A stretch of DNA of 64,000 nt from PZPK01 sp965230795 (GTDB lineage: Bacteria; Pseudomonadota; Gammaproteobacteria; Pseudomonadales; Oleiphilaceae). The notes beneath the pieces are model-generated. The model ran no database searches and was not told the DNA's origin. It was given only the letters and a program-made list of their open reading frames with translations. Positions 8,962-18,407 of this stretch are shown piece by piece. The translations under genes and the position numbers were made by a program. Location: positions 62,001-126,000 of the forward strand of contig OZ246020.1 in the NCBI GenBank assembly GCA_965230795.1, in the 5' to 3' direction. Numbering within the stretch: the first letter of the stretch is position 1; each line of letters starts with the position of its first letter.

Positions 8962-9828
8962 CTATTCAATGTTTTGGACCTGTTCGCGCATCTGCTCGAT
9001 CAGAACTTTCAGTTCAACTGCCGCTTTCGTCGTATCTGTAACAATGGATTTGGATGACAGGGTGTTGGCTTCGCGGTTCAACTCCTGCATCAGAAAATCC
9101 AACCTGCGTCCCACGGGTTCATTGCGCTGCAAAACCGCACGAACTTCATTCACATGTGCCTCCAGCCGATCAAGCTCTTCGGCGACATCGGATTTCTGTG
9201 CCAGCAACACCATTTCCTGCTCCAAACGTTCCTTATCCAGTTCGACTCTGGCTTCCTCAAAACGTTGCCGCACCAGATCACTCTGGCGCTGCAGAATGCC
9301 GGGTAGTTGCTCCCTCACGGAAGCTACAATCGCCTCAATGGCATCCAGGCGCTGACTCAGCATAGGATCAATTTGCGCACCCTCGCGCAGGCGATGTTCA
9401 ATCAGAGTATCGAGCGCTGAATCGAAGGTTGACGTAACTGCCTTTAACAAGGCCTCACGGTCTGCAGGCTCGTTGTCAATCACGCCCGGCCACTGCAACA
9501 CGGCAATGGGGTCGGCAAGTGCTAGGTGTTCCACATGCTGGCGAACATCCGACAAGGCATCATTGAGAGCCTTCAAGGTATCTCCATGGGTTTTCAGACT
9601 GCCACTACCGGAGGATTCCGCCTGCCACTTGAGACTGCATTCTACTTTGCCGCGAGCGAGGCGTTTTCGCAAACTTTCCCTGAGCCCGGGTTCAAGTTCT
9701 CGAAAATTTTCAGGCAAACGGAATGTCGGCTCCAGGTAGCGATGATTCACGCTGCGAATTTCCCAGGTCAGCGTTCCGGTCTCGACAGAACAAGCCTGTC
9801 GGGCAAATGCAGTCATGCTTTTCAGCAT
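8962..9828 (-). CDS. yicC: YicC family endoribonuclease
   Basis: 288 residues. The N-terminus MLKSMTAFARQ and the segment WEIRSVNHRYLEPTFRLPE are the YicC family hallmark; the C-terminal DUF1732 part ends in VGRRLDFLMQELNREANTL and SIVTDTTKAAVELKVLIEQMREQVQNIE, both strongly conserved. YicC proteins are stress-induced endoribonucleases of the YicC/RnhX type. The ATG at 9828 follows GAGGAG at a good distance. It precedes gmk by 12 bases, so both likely form an operon. It is divergent from rph, as in Pseudomonas. Confidence 0.95.
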   Translation of the reverse strand: MLKSMTAFARQACSVETGTLTWEIRSVNHRYLEPTFRLPENFRELEPGLRESLRKRLARGKVECSLKWQAESSGSGSLKTHGDTLKALNDALSDVRQHVEHLALADPIAVLQWPGVIDNEPADREALLKAVTSTFDSALDTLIEHRLREGAQIDPMLSQRLDAIEAIVASVREQLPGILQRQSDLVRQRFEEARVELDKERLEQEMVLLAQKSDVAEELDRLEAHVNEVRAVLQRNEPVGRRLDFLMQELNREANTLSSKSIVTDTTKAAVELKVLIEQMREQVQNIE

Positions 9829-10047
9829 TCGATTCTCCTCAAAAAGTCTAAACCCGCGGCGACAGGGTGCGCCTCCGCTGCGGCCAATTCAGTGTCGTCT
9901 ATTCTACGGTGTCGGACGCCGTAAGCCTACTGCCCATACCTGCGTGAGGATGACCTTTCCCCAACACAAATGCTAAACTCGCGCCCCAAACGGGCCCATG
10001 TCCCGATTCAATTCCCAGCCTCAAACTCAACAGCAACAGGATTTTTC

Positions 10048-10770
10048 ATGAGACCAAGCGGTAGACTCGCCGACCAGGCACGCGATATTAAAATCACCCG
10101 CCAGTACACCAAACATGCCGAAGGATCCGTCCTGATCGAATTTGGCGACACGAAGGTTATCTGCAACGCCTCAGTCGACGAAAGCGTTCCTCGTTTTCTG
10201 AAAGGCGAAGGCCAAGGCTGGATCACGGCGGAGTATGGAATGCTGCCGAGGTCTACCGGTTCACGCATGGGCCGAGAGGCAGCACGCGGAAAGCAGGGCG
10301 GTCGAACCGTCGAAATTCAACGCCTGATTGGCCGTTCATTGCGCGCAGCCGTTGATCTGAAAGCGCTCGGCGAGCGCAGCATCACCATCGACTGTGATGT
10401 CATACAAGCCGACGGTGGAACCCGCACAGCGTCCATCACAGGTGGCTGTGTGGCGTTGATCGATGCTCTGCAAACCCTGGTTGATAAAGGTAAACTCAAG
10501 CAGCTTCCTCTCAAGCAAAAAGTCGCCGCCATTTCGGTCGGGATTTATCAGGGGCATCCGGTTCTGGATCTGGACTATCCCGAAGACTCGGCAGCCGAAA
10601 CTGACATGAACGTGATCATGACCGATAAGGGCGGTTTCATCGAGGTGCAGGGCACGGCTGAAGGCGAGGCGTTCCAACAGGAGGAATTCGACAACATGCT
10701 GGCACTGGCCCGCAAAGGCATCAACGAGCTGTTCGCACTGCAACAGTCAGCGCTCGAATCCGACAGCTAA
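10048..10770 (+). CDS. rph: Ribonuclease PH
   Basis: 240 residues from ATG 10048, the family length; an upstream in-frame ATG at 9970 would add 26 residues without similarity to the family, whereas 10048 has AGG seven bases before it and gives the classic MRPSGR start. Visible signatures are GSVLIEFGDTKVICNAS, KGEGQGWITAEYGMLPRST, GRSLRAAVDL and ITIDCDVIQADGGTRTASITG, with DLDYPEDSAAETDMNV near the phosphate site. RNase PH is a phosphate-dependent 3'-5' exonuclease that trims tRNA 3' ends. Divergent from yicC; convergent with crc and separated from it by a bidirectional terminator. Confidence 0.97.
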   Translation: MRPSGRLADQARDIKITRQYTKHAEGSVLIEFGDTKVICNASVDESVPRFLKGEGQGWITAEYGMLPRSTGSRMGREAARGKQGGRTVEIQRLIGRSLRAAVDLKALGERSITIDCDVIQADGGTRTASITGGCVALIDALQTLVDKGKLKQLPLKQKVAAISVGIYQGHPVLDLDYPEDSAAETDMNVIMTDKGGFIEVQGTAEGEAFQQEEFDNMLALARKGINELFALQQSALESDS

Positions 10771-10796
10771 ACCGGACTGGAAGCCCGCAAACCCAA

Positions 10797-10827
10797 TAAA
10801 AAAGGATGGCCAGACCATCCTTTTTTT
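10797..10827. terminator. Bidirectional terminator between rph and crc
   Basis: A stem of GGATGG / CCATCC, extended by A6/T6 to 12 bp, with a 5-base loop, is flanked by A- and T-runs on the two sides. It can serve both convergent genes. Confidence 0.9.
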
Positions 10828-10858
10828 ATTGCAAGATGTTATCAATCAAGGACTAACA

Positions 10859-11632
10859 CTACATAAAGATGTCGTAGTCCATAACCAAGGGCGCATGGTC
10901 CGAAAAGCGGGTATCAAAATCAATGAATCCATCAGTGATCAGCTTTTTTACGCTAGCACTGGTAATCTGATAGTCGGTTCGCCAACCAGCCTGTTTGCGC
11001 CAGCCTTTTGCCCACTCAGGCCACCAGGTATACTGATTCTTCTGTACATTAACCTGACGAAAAGCATCAATATATCCCAAGTCGTCAAACACGCAGTCAA
11101 ACCATTCACGCTCGTGGGGCAGAAATCCGCTGACTTCCATTTCGTGGTACTTTTTACTGGCATCAAGCACCAGATGTGCGGATTGAAAATTTCCAGCAAA
11201 GATAAACTGACGGCGCTTGCGTAGAGTTTTTTCCAGATGCAATTTGAAGGCTTCCTGAAACGCATCTTTCTCACCCTGTTTGCTATCATCACCCAGGGCG
11301 CAAGGGACGAGCATTGAAGCAACACTGACGTTTTCAAAATCGGCCTGGATAAATCGTCCCTGTCGATCGGCAGGCTCATAGGCAAAGCCATACATGATGG
11401 CTTTTGGAAAGTGGCGGGTATAAATACCGACGCCACCGTCCGTCGGATCCTCAGCATCAATAAAATAGGCCTCATAACCTTCAGGATGGTAAATCGCATC
11501 GTCAAAATCGTAAACTTTACCCTGAAGATCCTGGACGCAAACGACATCGGCATCGATCTCTTTCATCCAGTCATAAAAGCCATTCTCAGCAGCCTGTTTC
11601 AGGCCATTGACACTTATTGATACTACGCGCAT
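10859..11632 (-). CDS. crc: Catabolite repression control protein Crc (ExoIII-fold, degenerate active site)
   Basis: 257 residues of the exonuclease III/EEP fold. It starts MRVVSISVNGLKQAAENGF and ends SDHAPLVMDYDIFM. The place next to pyrE and rph matches Pseudomonas crc. ExoIII catalytic positions are altered as in Crc: the metal-binding Glu is Asp35 (VCVQDLQ), and the DxN pair is changed to Asn148-Phe-Gln150 (FAGNFQSAH), while Asp245-His246 remain. Crc has no nuclease activity; with Hfq it binds A-rich mRNA targets and represses use of less favoured carbon sources. Assignment to Crc rather than an active ExoIII rests on these substitutions and the gene neighbourhood. Confidence 0.85.
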   Translation of the reverse strand: MRVVSISVNGLKQAAENGFYDWMKEIDADVVCVQDLQGKVYDFDDAIYHPEGYEAYFIDAEDPTDGGVGIYTRHFPKAIMYGFAYEPADRQGRFIQADFENVSVASMLVPCALGDDSKQGEKDAFQEAFKLHLEKTLRKRRQFIFAGNFQSAHLVLDASKKYHEMEVSGFLPHEREWFDCVFDDLGYIDAFRQVNVQKNQYTWWPEWAKGWRKQAGWRTDYQITSASVKKLITDGFIDFDTRFSDHAPLVMDYDIFM

Positions 11633-11724
11633 AACTGCCCCTCAATTTATTTGCGTGGTATGATACTTATTTCACACTTTTTGAAAAGAAAAACTCTGTA
11701 ACAACTTACATTTAGGCACATTCA

Positions 11725-12384
11725 ATGCTAGGTAGCTCCTCGCTCAAACCTCACCAAGAACAATTCATACAATTTGCCATCGAAAAAAACGTCCTTAAAT
11801 TTGGCGAGTTCACCCTTAAGTCGGGACGCACAAGCCCCTATTTTTTTAACGCAGGACTCTTCGACGATGGTTACTCTCTGGCGCAGCTCGGTCGTTTTTA
11901 TGCGCAAACACTTGTCGAGTCCAATGTTGACTATGATGTTCTGTTTGGTCCGGCCTACAAGGGAATTCCCCTGGCAGCCGCTACCGCCGTCAGCCTGTCG
12001 TCAATCCACCAGATCAATACTCCCTATGCCTTCAATCGCAAGGAAGCAAAGGATCACGGCGAAGGTGGCATGATCGTTGGCGCCCCCTTGCGTGGAAAAG
12101 TTATGATTATCGATGATGTGATCACCGCTGGAACGGCCATTCGTGAAGTCATCCAGGTGATCAAGGCCTCGGGCGCTGAGCCCGCGGGTGTCGTGATCGC
12201 TCTGGATCGACAAGAGAAAGGTCGTGGCGAGCTGTCAGCCATTCAGGAAGTCGAACGCGATTTCAATATCCCGGTCACCAGCATCGTTAACCTAGAGCAA
12301 GTATTGAATTACATTGTGGATGACGCAAGTTTGTCCGGCTACGCATCCGCAGTGGCGGCGTATCGAAAACAATACGGTATTTAG
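11725..12384 (+). CDS. pyrE: Orotate phosphoribosyltransferase
   Basis: 219 residues. HQEQFIQFAIEKNVLKFGEF and LKSGRTSPYFFNAGLFDDG are typical of the N-terminal hood; the PRPP motif is VMIIDDVITAGTAIREV and the mobile loop is FNRKEAKDHGEGG. It makes OMP from orotate and PRPP in pyrimidine synthesis. Divergent from crc across 92 bases, an arrangement conserved in Pseudomonas. The product carries a few extra N-terminal residues (MLGSSSLKP) compared with E. coli. Confidence 0.97.
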   Translation: MLGSSSLKPHQEQFIQFAIEKNVLKFGEFTLKSGRTSPYFFNAGLFDDGYSLAQLGRFYAQTLVESNVDYDVLFGPAYKGIPLAAATAVSLSSIHQINTPYAFNRKEAKDHGEGGMIVGAPLRGKVMIIDDVITAGTAIREVIQVIKASGAEPAGVVIALDRQEKGRGELSAIQEVERDFNIPVTSIVNLEQVLNYIVDDASLSGYASAVAAYRKQYGI

Positions 12385-12410
12385 GAAATCCCTGAACTTA
12401 GTCCCGCTGG

Positions 12411-13169
12411 TCAAACCCAGAGAAGAGACAATCCCACCAGAATTGTCACCACTTCAAAACATCGTTTGACCAGCCGATTGCCTTTGGCGATGGACAAGTG
12501 GGCTCCCATATATCCGCCTGCCAGCGCCCCTAACACGAGAGGCAACACCCATTCCCACTTCACCTGAGTCTGCACTGCCAAAGTCCAGGCCCCGGTTCCG
12601 TTCCAGACAAGTCCAACGAGAATCAGGGTGTAAGCCACCGCTCGTTGATAATCGAGCCCGAACCACAGCACCAGCCACATCGTGACAAAAAGACCGGTAC
12701 CAGAGGTAATGGAACCATTGAGCACGCCAATCAGGAAAAGCCCGAAACCACCCACCAGCCAATACCTGGATGAGCGAACCTTCTGGCGAGCCTGCATCCC
12801 CAGGCCGGGTGACAACCAGGAATAGACCCCCAAAGATACGGTCAGTACGCCAAGGGCCCGGCGAGCCAGCAAGTCTGGCACTTCAAGAATCAGCAATGCT
12901 CCCACTATGACACCCGGAACACCGGCCCCCAGAATAAACAGGGCAAATCGCAGATCAAGCCGACGCTCCCGCATATGACGAATGCTGGCGCCAACTCCCA
13001 GCGCAACACTCGCCACCTTGTGGGTAGCCAGCGCGGTCGCAAAAGTCAGCCCCAAAAACAGCAAGGCCGGAAATTGCAGGAGCCCCGCGCCTCCACCGGC
13101 TAATGCACTCAGCCCATTGGCGACGATCGACACGACAAACAACAACAGGAACTCGAGCAAAGCGTCCAA
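12411..13169 (-). CDS. TauE/SafE family membrane permease
   Basis: 252 residues from TTG 13169. Hydrophobic segments alternate with a central RHMRERRLDLR loop. The family motif ANGLSALAGGGAGLLQFPAL in the first third and the second repeat NGSITSGTGLFVTMW mark a TauE/SafE (DUF81) transporter, a family that exports sulfite, sulfoacetate and other organic anions; the substrate is unknown. Start choice: an ATG at 13274 would add 35 non-membrane residues, but TTG 13169 has GGAGG about five bases upstream and starts the protein at LDALLEFLLLFVV, directly at the first membrane helix, as usual for the family. Confidence 0.85.
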   Translation of the reverse strand: MDALLEFLLLFVVSIVANGLSALAGGGAGLLQFPALLFLGLTFATALATHKVASVALGVGASIRHMRERRLDLRFALFILGAGVPGVIVGALLILEVPDLLARRALGVLTVSLGVYSWLSPGLGMQARQKVRSSRYWLVGGFGLFLIGVLNGSITSGTGLFVTMWLVLWFGLDYQRAVAYTLILVGLVWNGTGAWTLAVQTQVKWEWVLPLVLGALAGGYMGAHLSIAKGNRLVKRCFEVVTILVGLSLLWV

Positions 13170-13326
13170 GACACCTCCGGAACAGGTATTAAATAATTGA
13201 AAGGACGGGATAATACCTTTGAGAGGTCGGTAAAAAGAACTAGAATGGCAAAACAAGCCATAAATTTGATTCACTATCCCGATTCATGCTGAATCGTCAT
13301 TAAACGAGTAAGTACATCACACCAAT

Positions 13327-14031
13327 ATGCGACAGTTCGCGTTCAACATTAGTGTCCCCGTCCTGGTCAGCTGTATTCTCGGCCTGTGCTTGAATGCCAC
13401 TGCCATGGCGCAGGTGTATCGTTATAAAGACGATAGCGGTAATGTCGTGTTGAACCGAACCATTCCTCCCAAATATGTACCCAATGGATACGATATTCTC
13501 AATGACAAAGGCCGGGTTATCGAAAGGGTACCGCCCGCACTTACCCCGGAACAGATAGCGGCTCGGGACGCCGAAAGGGAGCGTCAACGTATCGCCGAAG
13601 AGGAGAAAGCCCGCCAGGCTGCGTATGACAACGAGCTTCGGCAACTTTACAGCCATCCTAACGACGCGGTACGCGTGTTGGAGCGACGCATCCAGGATAT
13701 CGATGCGGTAATTCAGCTTAAGCGCGGACAGATTGAATCAGCGAACAACCAGATACTCGACCAGGAAACTGATGCCGCTGACATCCAGCGTAAAGGCCTG
13801 CCGGTTCCTGACAGGATTCTGCAGAAGATCAAGCTGCTGCGCAGCGATATTACCAACGCAGAAGCAGATATACAGGAATTACAACAAGAGCGTGAAAAGG
13901 TCATTAGTGAATTTGACGCCAAGATAAAACGCCTTGAAATGCTGACGAAAAGAGCCGCCAGCGATTACCCCAAATTGCTTGAGAAACTCCATCCCGAGAT
14001 CGAAGCTCCGACTGCAGAATCCGAACAATAA
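13327..14031 (+). CDS. Exported DUF4124 protein with coiled coil
   Basis: 234 residues. A signal peptide ends near residue 28 (CLNATAMAQ). A DUF4124 domain follows (VYRYKDDSGNVVLNRTIPPK), a short periplasmic beta module of unknown function. From about residue 75 the protein is helical and charged (EQIAARDAERERQRIAEEEK), and two long coiled-coil stretches follow, including DIQELQQEREKVISEFDAKI. It probably acts in the periplasm as a structural or scaffold protein; no enzyme motif is visible. Confidence 0.8.
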   Translation: MRQFAFNISVPVLVSCILGLCLNATAMAQVYRYKDDSGNVVLNRTIPPKYVPNGYDILNDKGRVIERVPPALTPEQIAARDAERERQRIAEEEKARQAAYDNELRQLYSHPNDAVRVLERRIQDIDAVIQLKRGQIESANNQILDQETDAADIQRKGLPVPDRILQKIKLLRSDITNAEADIQELQQEREKVISEFDAKIKRLEMLTKRAASDYPKLLEKLHPEIEAPTAESEQ

Positions 14032-14129
14032 CGAAAACCAGTTCACAGCAGAACACTTTCTGTCTTTTCTTTGTTTAGTGTCGCGGTATGATCAAGCCCC
14101 TCTTGAAACTGCCTGAATCGTGAAAATCC

Positions 14130-15497
14130 ATGGCTTTAGACACCACTCTCATTGAACTGAACGATGGCACACAAATTTGTGCGCCTGCCGATATCCAGCT
14201 GATGACCAATTTTGTCCTGCGCGAGCAGGGCGATTGGTTTGAAGATGAAATTGACTTTGTACGTGAATATATCCAGCCGGGCATGCACGCCCTGGATATT
14301 GGTGCCAACTACGGTCTCTACACCACCGCGATGGCGAAACAATTGGGAGAGCAGGGCAAGCTTTGGTGTTTTGAGCCAACGCCAGACACTGCCTCTGCCT
14401 TGCGCAACACCATCTCGGCGAACAACTTCGCTGCCGATATCCAGGTCATTGAAGCGGGCCTGTCAGACCATGAAGGCGAAGCCACTTTCTACACGTCTCC
14501 CAATGCCGAGCTTAATTCACTGAGCGCAGCAGACAGCCTGACAGGAGAAAAGCAGACCATTGCTCTACGAACACTGGATAACTGCTTTGAAGAATTCCAG
14601 TGGCCGCAACTCGACTTTATCAAGCTGGATGCGGAAGGAGAGGAGCTGAATATACTCAAGTCGGCAAGCAAAACCTTTGAACACTGCTCGCCCCTGGTGA
14701 TGTTTGAGTTGAAGCATCTGGACAAAATCAACATGCCGCTGATTAACGCATTCCGCGAGCTCGGTTTTGACAGCTACATTTTGATCCCTGGTCTGAACAT
14801 TCTTGCACCGTTTGATGAAAATGCTGAACTGGATGGCTATCAGCTCAATCTTTTCTGTTGTAAACCAGACCTGGTTTCCAAGCTGGAGGAAAGGGGTCTG
14901 CTGGCAAGAGACACCGAAGCCATGGATGCTCCTGAGGATGTCAAGGTCGACGACTTTCTTAAATCGCTACCCGCCATGAAGACCATCTCGTTCAGCTTAA
15001 AAACGGATGAAACCTACGCGCGGGCTCTGCGTGCTTTTGTCGCGGCACAAGACAGCACGGTCTCCCCGTCAAGGCGCGTGCAGTATTTGAACCAGGCCTT
15101 TGAGATAGCCCGCAACGCAATGAATAACAATGAGACCCGCATCGGCCGCCTCGCCAGTTATGCGCGCATTGCCATGGATGCTGGCAAACGGGATTTCGGT
15201 CTGCAGATTCTCGGCTATACCATCGAGAATTTTTTCCGGACCGGACGCCCTTTCGAATTGAATGAACCTTTCTTACCGGTCAGCCCGGTATTTCAGACTA
15301 TGGATTCAGGCGCCAATCCCCGAGCCTGGTTTGCCGCTTCGATTCTGGACCAGTATGTGCGCAAGCATGCCTTCTCAAGCTACTTCACCGCGGGAAAAGC
15401 CCTGCCCTATCTGGCACAAATGCGTTCAATGGGCTACCTGACAGCGGACATGGATAAGAGAGAAAAACTGATAAACGAAAGACTGCAAACGGCCTAA
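14130..15497 (+). CDS. FkbM family methyltransferase with C-terminal extension
   Basis: 455 residues. Residues about 45-235 form a Rossmann methyltransferase: motif I HALDIGANYGLYTTAMAKQL, the acidic loop CFEPTPDTASALRNTI, and FIKLDAEGEELNILKSA, typical of FkbM (Methyltransf_21). FkbM enzymes O-methylate sugars or polyketides; a surface glycan target is possible here. The last 200 residues are helical and lack a recognised domain; their amphipathic pattern (RRVQYLNQAFEIARNAMNNN) suggests TPR-like repeats. No glycan-synthesis genes lie next to it. Confidence 0.8.
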   Translation: MALDTTLIELNDGTQICAPADIQLMTNFVLREQGDWFEDEIDFVREYIQPGMHALDIGANYGLYTTAMAKQLGEQGKLWCFEPTPDTASALRNTISANNFAADIQVIEAGLSDHEGEATFYTSPNAELNSLSAADSLTGEKQTIALRTLDNCFEEFQWPQLDFIKLDAEGEELNILKSASKTFEHCSPLVMFELKHLDKINMPLINAFRELGFDSYILIPGLNILAPFDENAELDGYQLNLFCCKPDLVSKLEERGLLARDTEAMDAPEDVKVDDFLKSLPAMKTISFSLKTDETYARALRAFVAAQDSTVSPSRRVQYLNQAFEIARNAMNNNETRIGRLASYARIAMDAGKRDFGLQILGYTIENFFRTGRPFELNEPFLPVSPVFQTMDSGANPRAWFAASILDQYVRKHAFSSYFTAGKALPYLAQMRSMGYLTADMDKREKLINERLQTA

Positions 15498-15501
15498 CAG
15501 G

Positions 15502-16680
15502 CTAAGGTGCCGACAATCTCTTCGCTGCCATACCCGGCGCATATTTTTCCATCCAGGCCCTGATGCGACGCATCAGGGTTTCCTGGTACATGCCACCCTC
15601 ATTGGTCACCAAACGTATCTGTTGATAGTTTCCAATGTCAGCAATTCTGGCTCCCGCTTCCCTCTCTGATGCTTCGGCGCGAGCTTCCAGATCCGCACTG
15701 TTGACGATATCGAGCACCGGTGCCTGAAATCGCTTACCGAATGCCTGCTGCAGATCAACCTGAAAGCCAAATCGCAAGACGGGATCAACCATCACCAAAG
15801 CAAACCCTTGTTTCGGAATCTGTGCGGCCAGGGGTTTAATGTACTCCAGTGCCAAATCGGCTCCTGAGCGGACACCTATCACAACAATATTCTGATACCC
15901 CTTGGACTGAAGATGATTCATCGCCTCGCGCAGGTGATACTGGGCCCGGGTTCGATACGGCAGTGCCGGCGTTTCCTTTGCCTCCCGGTCCGCCAGATCA
16001 ATATCCACATTGCCTCCGGTTTCCGCGTCGCTTTGGATTGCATCACCTGTCTGCGCCTGAGCTCCGGTTTCACTGTTTTGCGCAGCCCCTTCCATTTCTC
16101 CTTCATTCGACGACGCCGCCTTTTCGGCTGCTCGGGCGCTTCGATCCGGATTTGCCAGTGACTGGCGCAAGTCAGCATTCAGCTCAACCGAATCAAACTG
16201 TTTAGGTTCCAACTCACGATCCGGAACCCGTCGCACCTCGTCATAGGGCAAATTAACCGTCAACGTATACCACCCAAAATCAGGCAGCCCCATGCGCAAG
16301 GTCCGAATCAGTTCTGGCCAATCGGCATGTTGCTCTTTGTCATGCAGAATCAGCACACCTCCTTGTGCCTGCGCGGTCCTCGGTCGCTGCTCAAGGGCGA
16401 GAACATCATGTCGGCTACCGGTTTCATCATAGGTGACTTCCAGCCAGACCCGCTCCGATTCGCGCGCCTCACCCGCCAATGCCAATTGCGCAAGCTGCTC
16501 CGTATTCAAGGCACCCACGCGATCGGTTTGCTTCGCATCATCAGAACTCTGGGAAGCCGCCTCACTTTCAGCCTCTTCCGCGACCGTTAACTGTGTTGTC
16601 AAACCCGGTGCCAGCATCAGCGACAAAACTGCCGACGCCAGCAGGAACTTGCCATGGATACGAAACTCGATTTTTTTCAT
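15502..16680 (-). CDS. DUF3530 family exported protein
   Basis: 392 residues with an N-terminal signal peptide (FLLASAVLSLMLAPGLTTQ). The family pattern is present: GVLILHDKEQHADWPELIRT, then GWYTLTVNLPYDE, and the alpha/beta-hydrolase-like strand NIVVIGVRSGADLALEYI. In the nucleophile elbow the usual Ser is replaced (GVRSG reads as Gly-x-Arg-x-Gly), so hydrolase activity is doubtful. A low-complexity insertion rich in Ala, Glu, Gln and Ser spans about residues 175-235. DUF3530 proteins are envelope proteins of unknown function common in pseudomonads. Convergent with the FkbM gene, 4 bases apart. Confidence 0.8.
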   Translation of the reverse strand: MKKIEFRIHGKFLLASAVLSLMLAPGLTTQLTVAEEAESEAASQSSDDAKQTDRVGALNTEQLAQLALAGEARESERVWLEVTYDETGSRHDVLALEQRPRTAQAQGGVLILHDKEQHADWPELIRTLRMGLPDFGWYTLTVNLPYDEVRRVPDRELEPKQFDSVELNADLRQSLANPDRSARAAEKAASSNEGEMEGAAQNSETGAQAQTGDAIQSDAETGGNVDIDLADREAKETPALPYRTRAQYHLREAMNHLQSKGYQNIVVIGVRSGADLALEYIKPLAAQIPKQGFALVMVDPVLRFGFQVDLQQAFGKRFQAPVLDIVNSADLEARAEASEREAGARIADIGNYQQIRLVTNEGGMYQETLMRRIRAWMEKYAPGMAAKRLSAP

Positions 16681-16823
16681 GGTTTCCCAGCTGCAATGGT
16701 TTACTGAATAACTCAGGGATTAGCAGTGATTCTCACTCGAATCCCAGCTATGGAATACGCTAGAATAGCGCCCGCTTTGACTGCACAACCCACATTTTCA
16801 ATCGGACCCCGACCGAGGCTGCT

Positions 16824-17498
16824 ATGAAAGATTACCACATCGCCCCATCAATACTATCGGCTGATTTTGCCCGACTTGGAGAGGAAGTTGATGCCGTTCT
16901 GGATGCCGGTGCAGATATCGTCCATTTTGACGTAATGGACAACCATTATGTGCCGAATCTGACCATCGGCCCGATGGTCTGCCAAGCCTTACGGAATCAT
17001 GGTGTCACGGCACCGATTGATGTGCACCTGATGGTCAAACCTGTCGATAACATGATTCGCAGTTTTATCGATGCCGGGGCAAGCTACATCACCTTTCACC
17101 CGGAAGCTTCAGAGCACATCGATCGCTCCCTGCAACTGATCAAGGACGGTGGCTGCAAAGCCGGCCTGGTGTTCAATCCCGCCACCCCACTGTCTCATCT
17201 GGACTACGTAATGGACAAGCTCGATATGATTCTGTTGATGTCAGTGAATCCCGGCTTCGGTGGCCAGTCTTTTATCCCGGGCACTCTGGAAAAGTTGCGT
17301 CAGGCGCGCCAGCGCATTGATGCCAGTGGATTCGACATCCGTCTCGAAATTGACGGCGGAGTCAAACTGGACAATATCCGCGAGATTGCCGAGGCAGGCG
17401 CAGACACCTTCGTCGCCGGATCCGCTATTTTCAATACGCCCGACTATCGGGCCACAATTGCGGGCATGCGGGAGCAACTGGCGCTGGCACGCAGCTAA
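16824..17498 (+). CDS. rpe: Ribulose-phosphate 3-epimerase
   Basis: 224 residues of a TIM barrel. IAPSILSADFARLGEEVD, HFDVMDNHYVPNLTIGP, DVHLMVKPVDNMI, LLMSVNPGFGGQSFIP and DGGVKLDNI carry all the family's metal and phosphate ligands. It interconverts ribulose 5-phosphate and xylulose 5-phosphate in the pentose phosphate pathway. gph follows after 2 bases, and trpEGDC follows at a distance in the usual rpe-gph-trpE order of pseudomonads. Confidence 0.98.
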   Translation: MKDYHIAPSILSADFARLGEEVDAVLDAGADIVHFDVMDNHYVPNLTIGPMVCQALRNHGVTAPIDVHLMVKPVDNMIRSFIDAGASYITFHPEASEHIDRSLQLIKDGGCKAGLVFNPATPLSHLDYVMDKLDMILLMSVNPGFGGQSFIPGTLEKLRQARQRIDASGFDIRLEIDGGVKLDNIREIAEAGADTFVAGSAIFNTPDYRATIAGMREQLALARS

Positions 17499-17500
17499 AA

Positions 17501-18178
17501 GTGAACAAACTCAACACTATTCTGTCAGCGCCTCTCGAATTGGTGATGCTGGATCTTGACGGCACTCTGGTGGACAGTGTTCCGGATTTACAGGCGGCCA
17601 TTGACGCCATGCTCGAAGACCTGGATAGACCTCCAAGCAAAGCCGGTCAGGTAAGAAGCTGGGTAGGGAATGGCGCAGCCATGCTCGTCAAGCGTGCGCT
17701 ATGTGGCAATACCAGTATTGGGGAAAATGACCCGATAGAGCAATTTGACCAGGCCTATACCAGCTTCCTGAAGCACTATCATCATCTCAATGGTTTGCAG
17801 GCAATCTGCTATCCGGGCGCACAGGAGTTCCTGTCCGGCCTGCGCCGAAAGGGTATTACAAGCGCCATCATCACGAACAAACCCGAGCAGTTCACCCTGC
17901 CTTTGCTAAGAAAACTGTCACTTGAAGTGGACCTGGTTTTGTCCGGTGACAGCTTGACGAACAAGAAACCACATCCACTGCCTCTAGAACATTGCATGGC
18001 GTATTTCGGAGTGAATCCGGAACGTGCCCTGATGATTGGAGATTCCATTAGCGACGTCAACGCGGCGCGTGCGGCAAATGTCAGGAGCATCGCGGTAAGC
18101 TATGGCTATAACCATGGCGTTCCTGTCGAGCAGTGCTCACCCGATCTGATTATTGATTCACTTTGGGAGCTGGGTTAA
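17501..18178 (+). CDS. gph: Phosphoglycolate phosphatase (HAD family)
   Basis: 225 residues from GTG 17501, two bases after the rpe stop, so translationally coupled. HAD motif I is MLDLDGTLVDSVPDL, motif II lies in SAIITNKPEQFT, and motif III/IV is KPHPLP then MIGDSISDVNAARAANV. A small helical cap sits between motif I and II. It removes 2-phosphoglycolate formed from DNA-damage repair or oxygenase activity. The next 229 bases up to trpE hold no gene, and I found no tandem-Trp leader peptide there. Confidence 0.95.
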   Translation: MNKLNTILSAPLELVMLDLDGTLVDSVPDLQAAIDAMLEDLDRPPSKAGQVRSWVGNGAAMLVKRALCGNTSIGENDPIEQFDQAYTSFLKHYHHLNGLQAICYPGAQEFLSGLRRKGITSAIITNKPEQFTLPLLRKLSLEVDLVLSGDSLTNKKPHPLPLEHCMAYFGVNPERALMIGDSISDVNAARAANVRSIAVSYGYNHGVPVEQCSPDLIIDSLWELG

Positions 18179-18407
18179 TCTAGCCCACCTGTTATTGACC
18201 CATAATGAGACGGCTCAGTGTCTGCATTACTCCACAAGTTTGATCCTTCGCGTGACCATTCAGGTTCCTGTCGCTGGCGAATTTAGCATTGCTTCGTCAA
18301 CGGCGAGTGGCATGTGCACCTCGCTCCCTTGCGCGTTCATCAAGTCAGCGCTGATACCAAAACAAATACAAGGATGCCGTACGCCAATGCGGTAAACAGG
18401 AACAAGT

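Noticed and set aside
18179..18407. A trp leader peptide or attenuator before trpE
   Set aside because: No short frame with adjacent Trp codons and no terminator/antiterminator pair seen.
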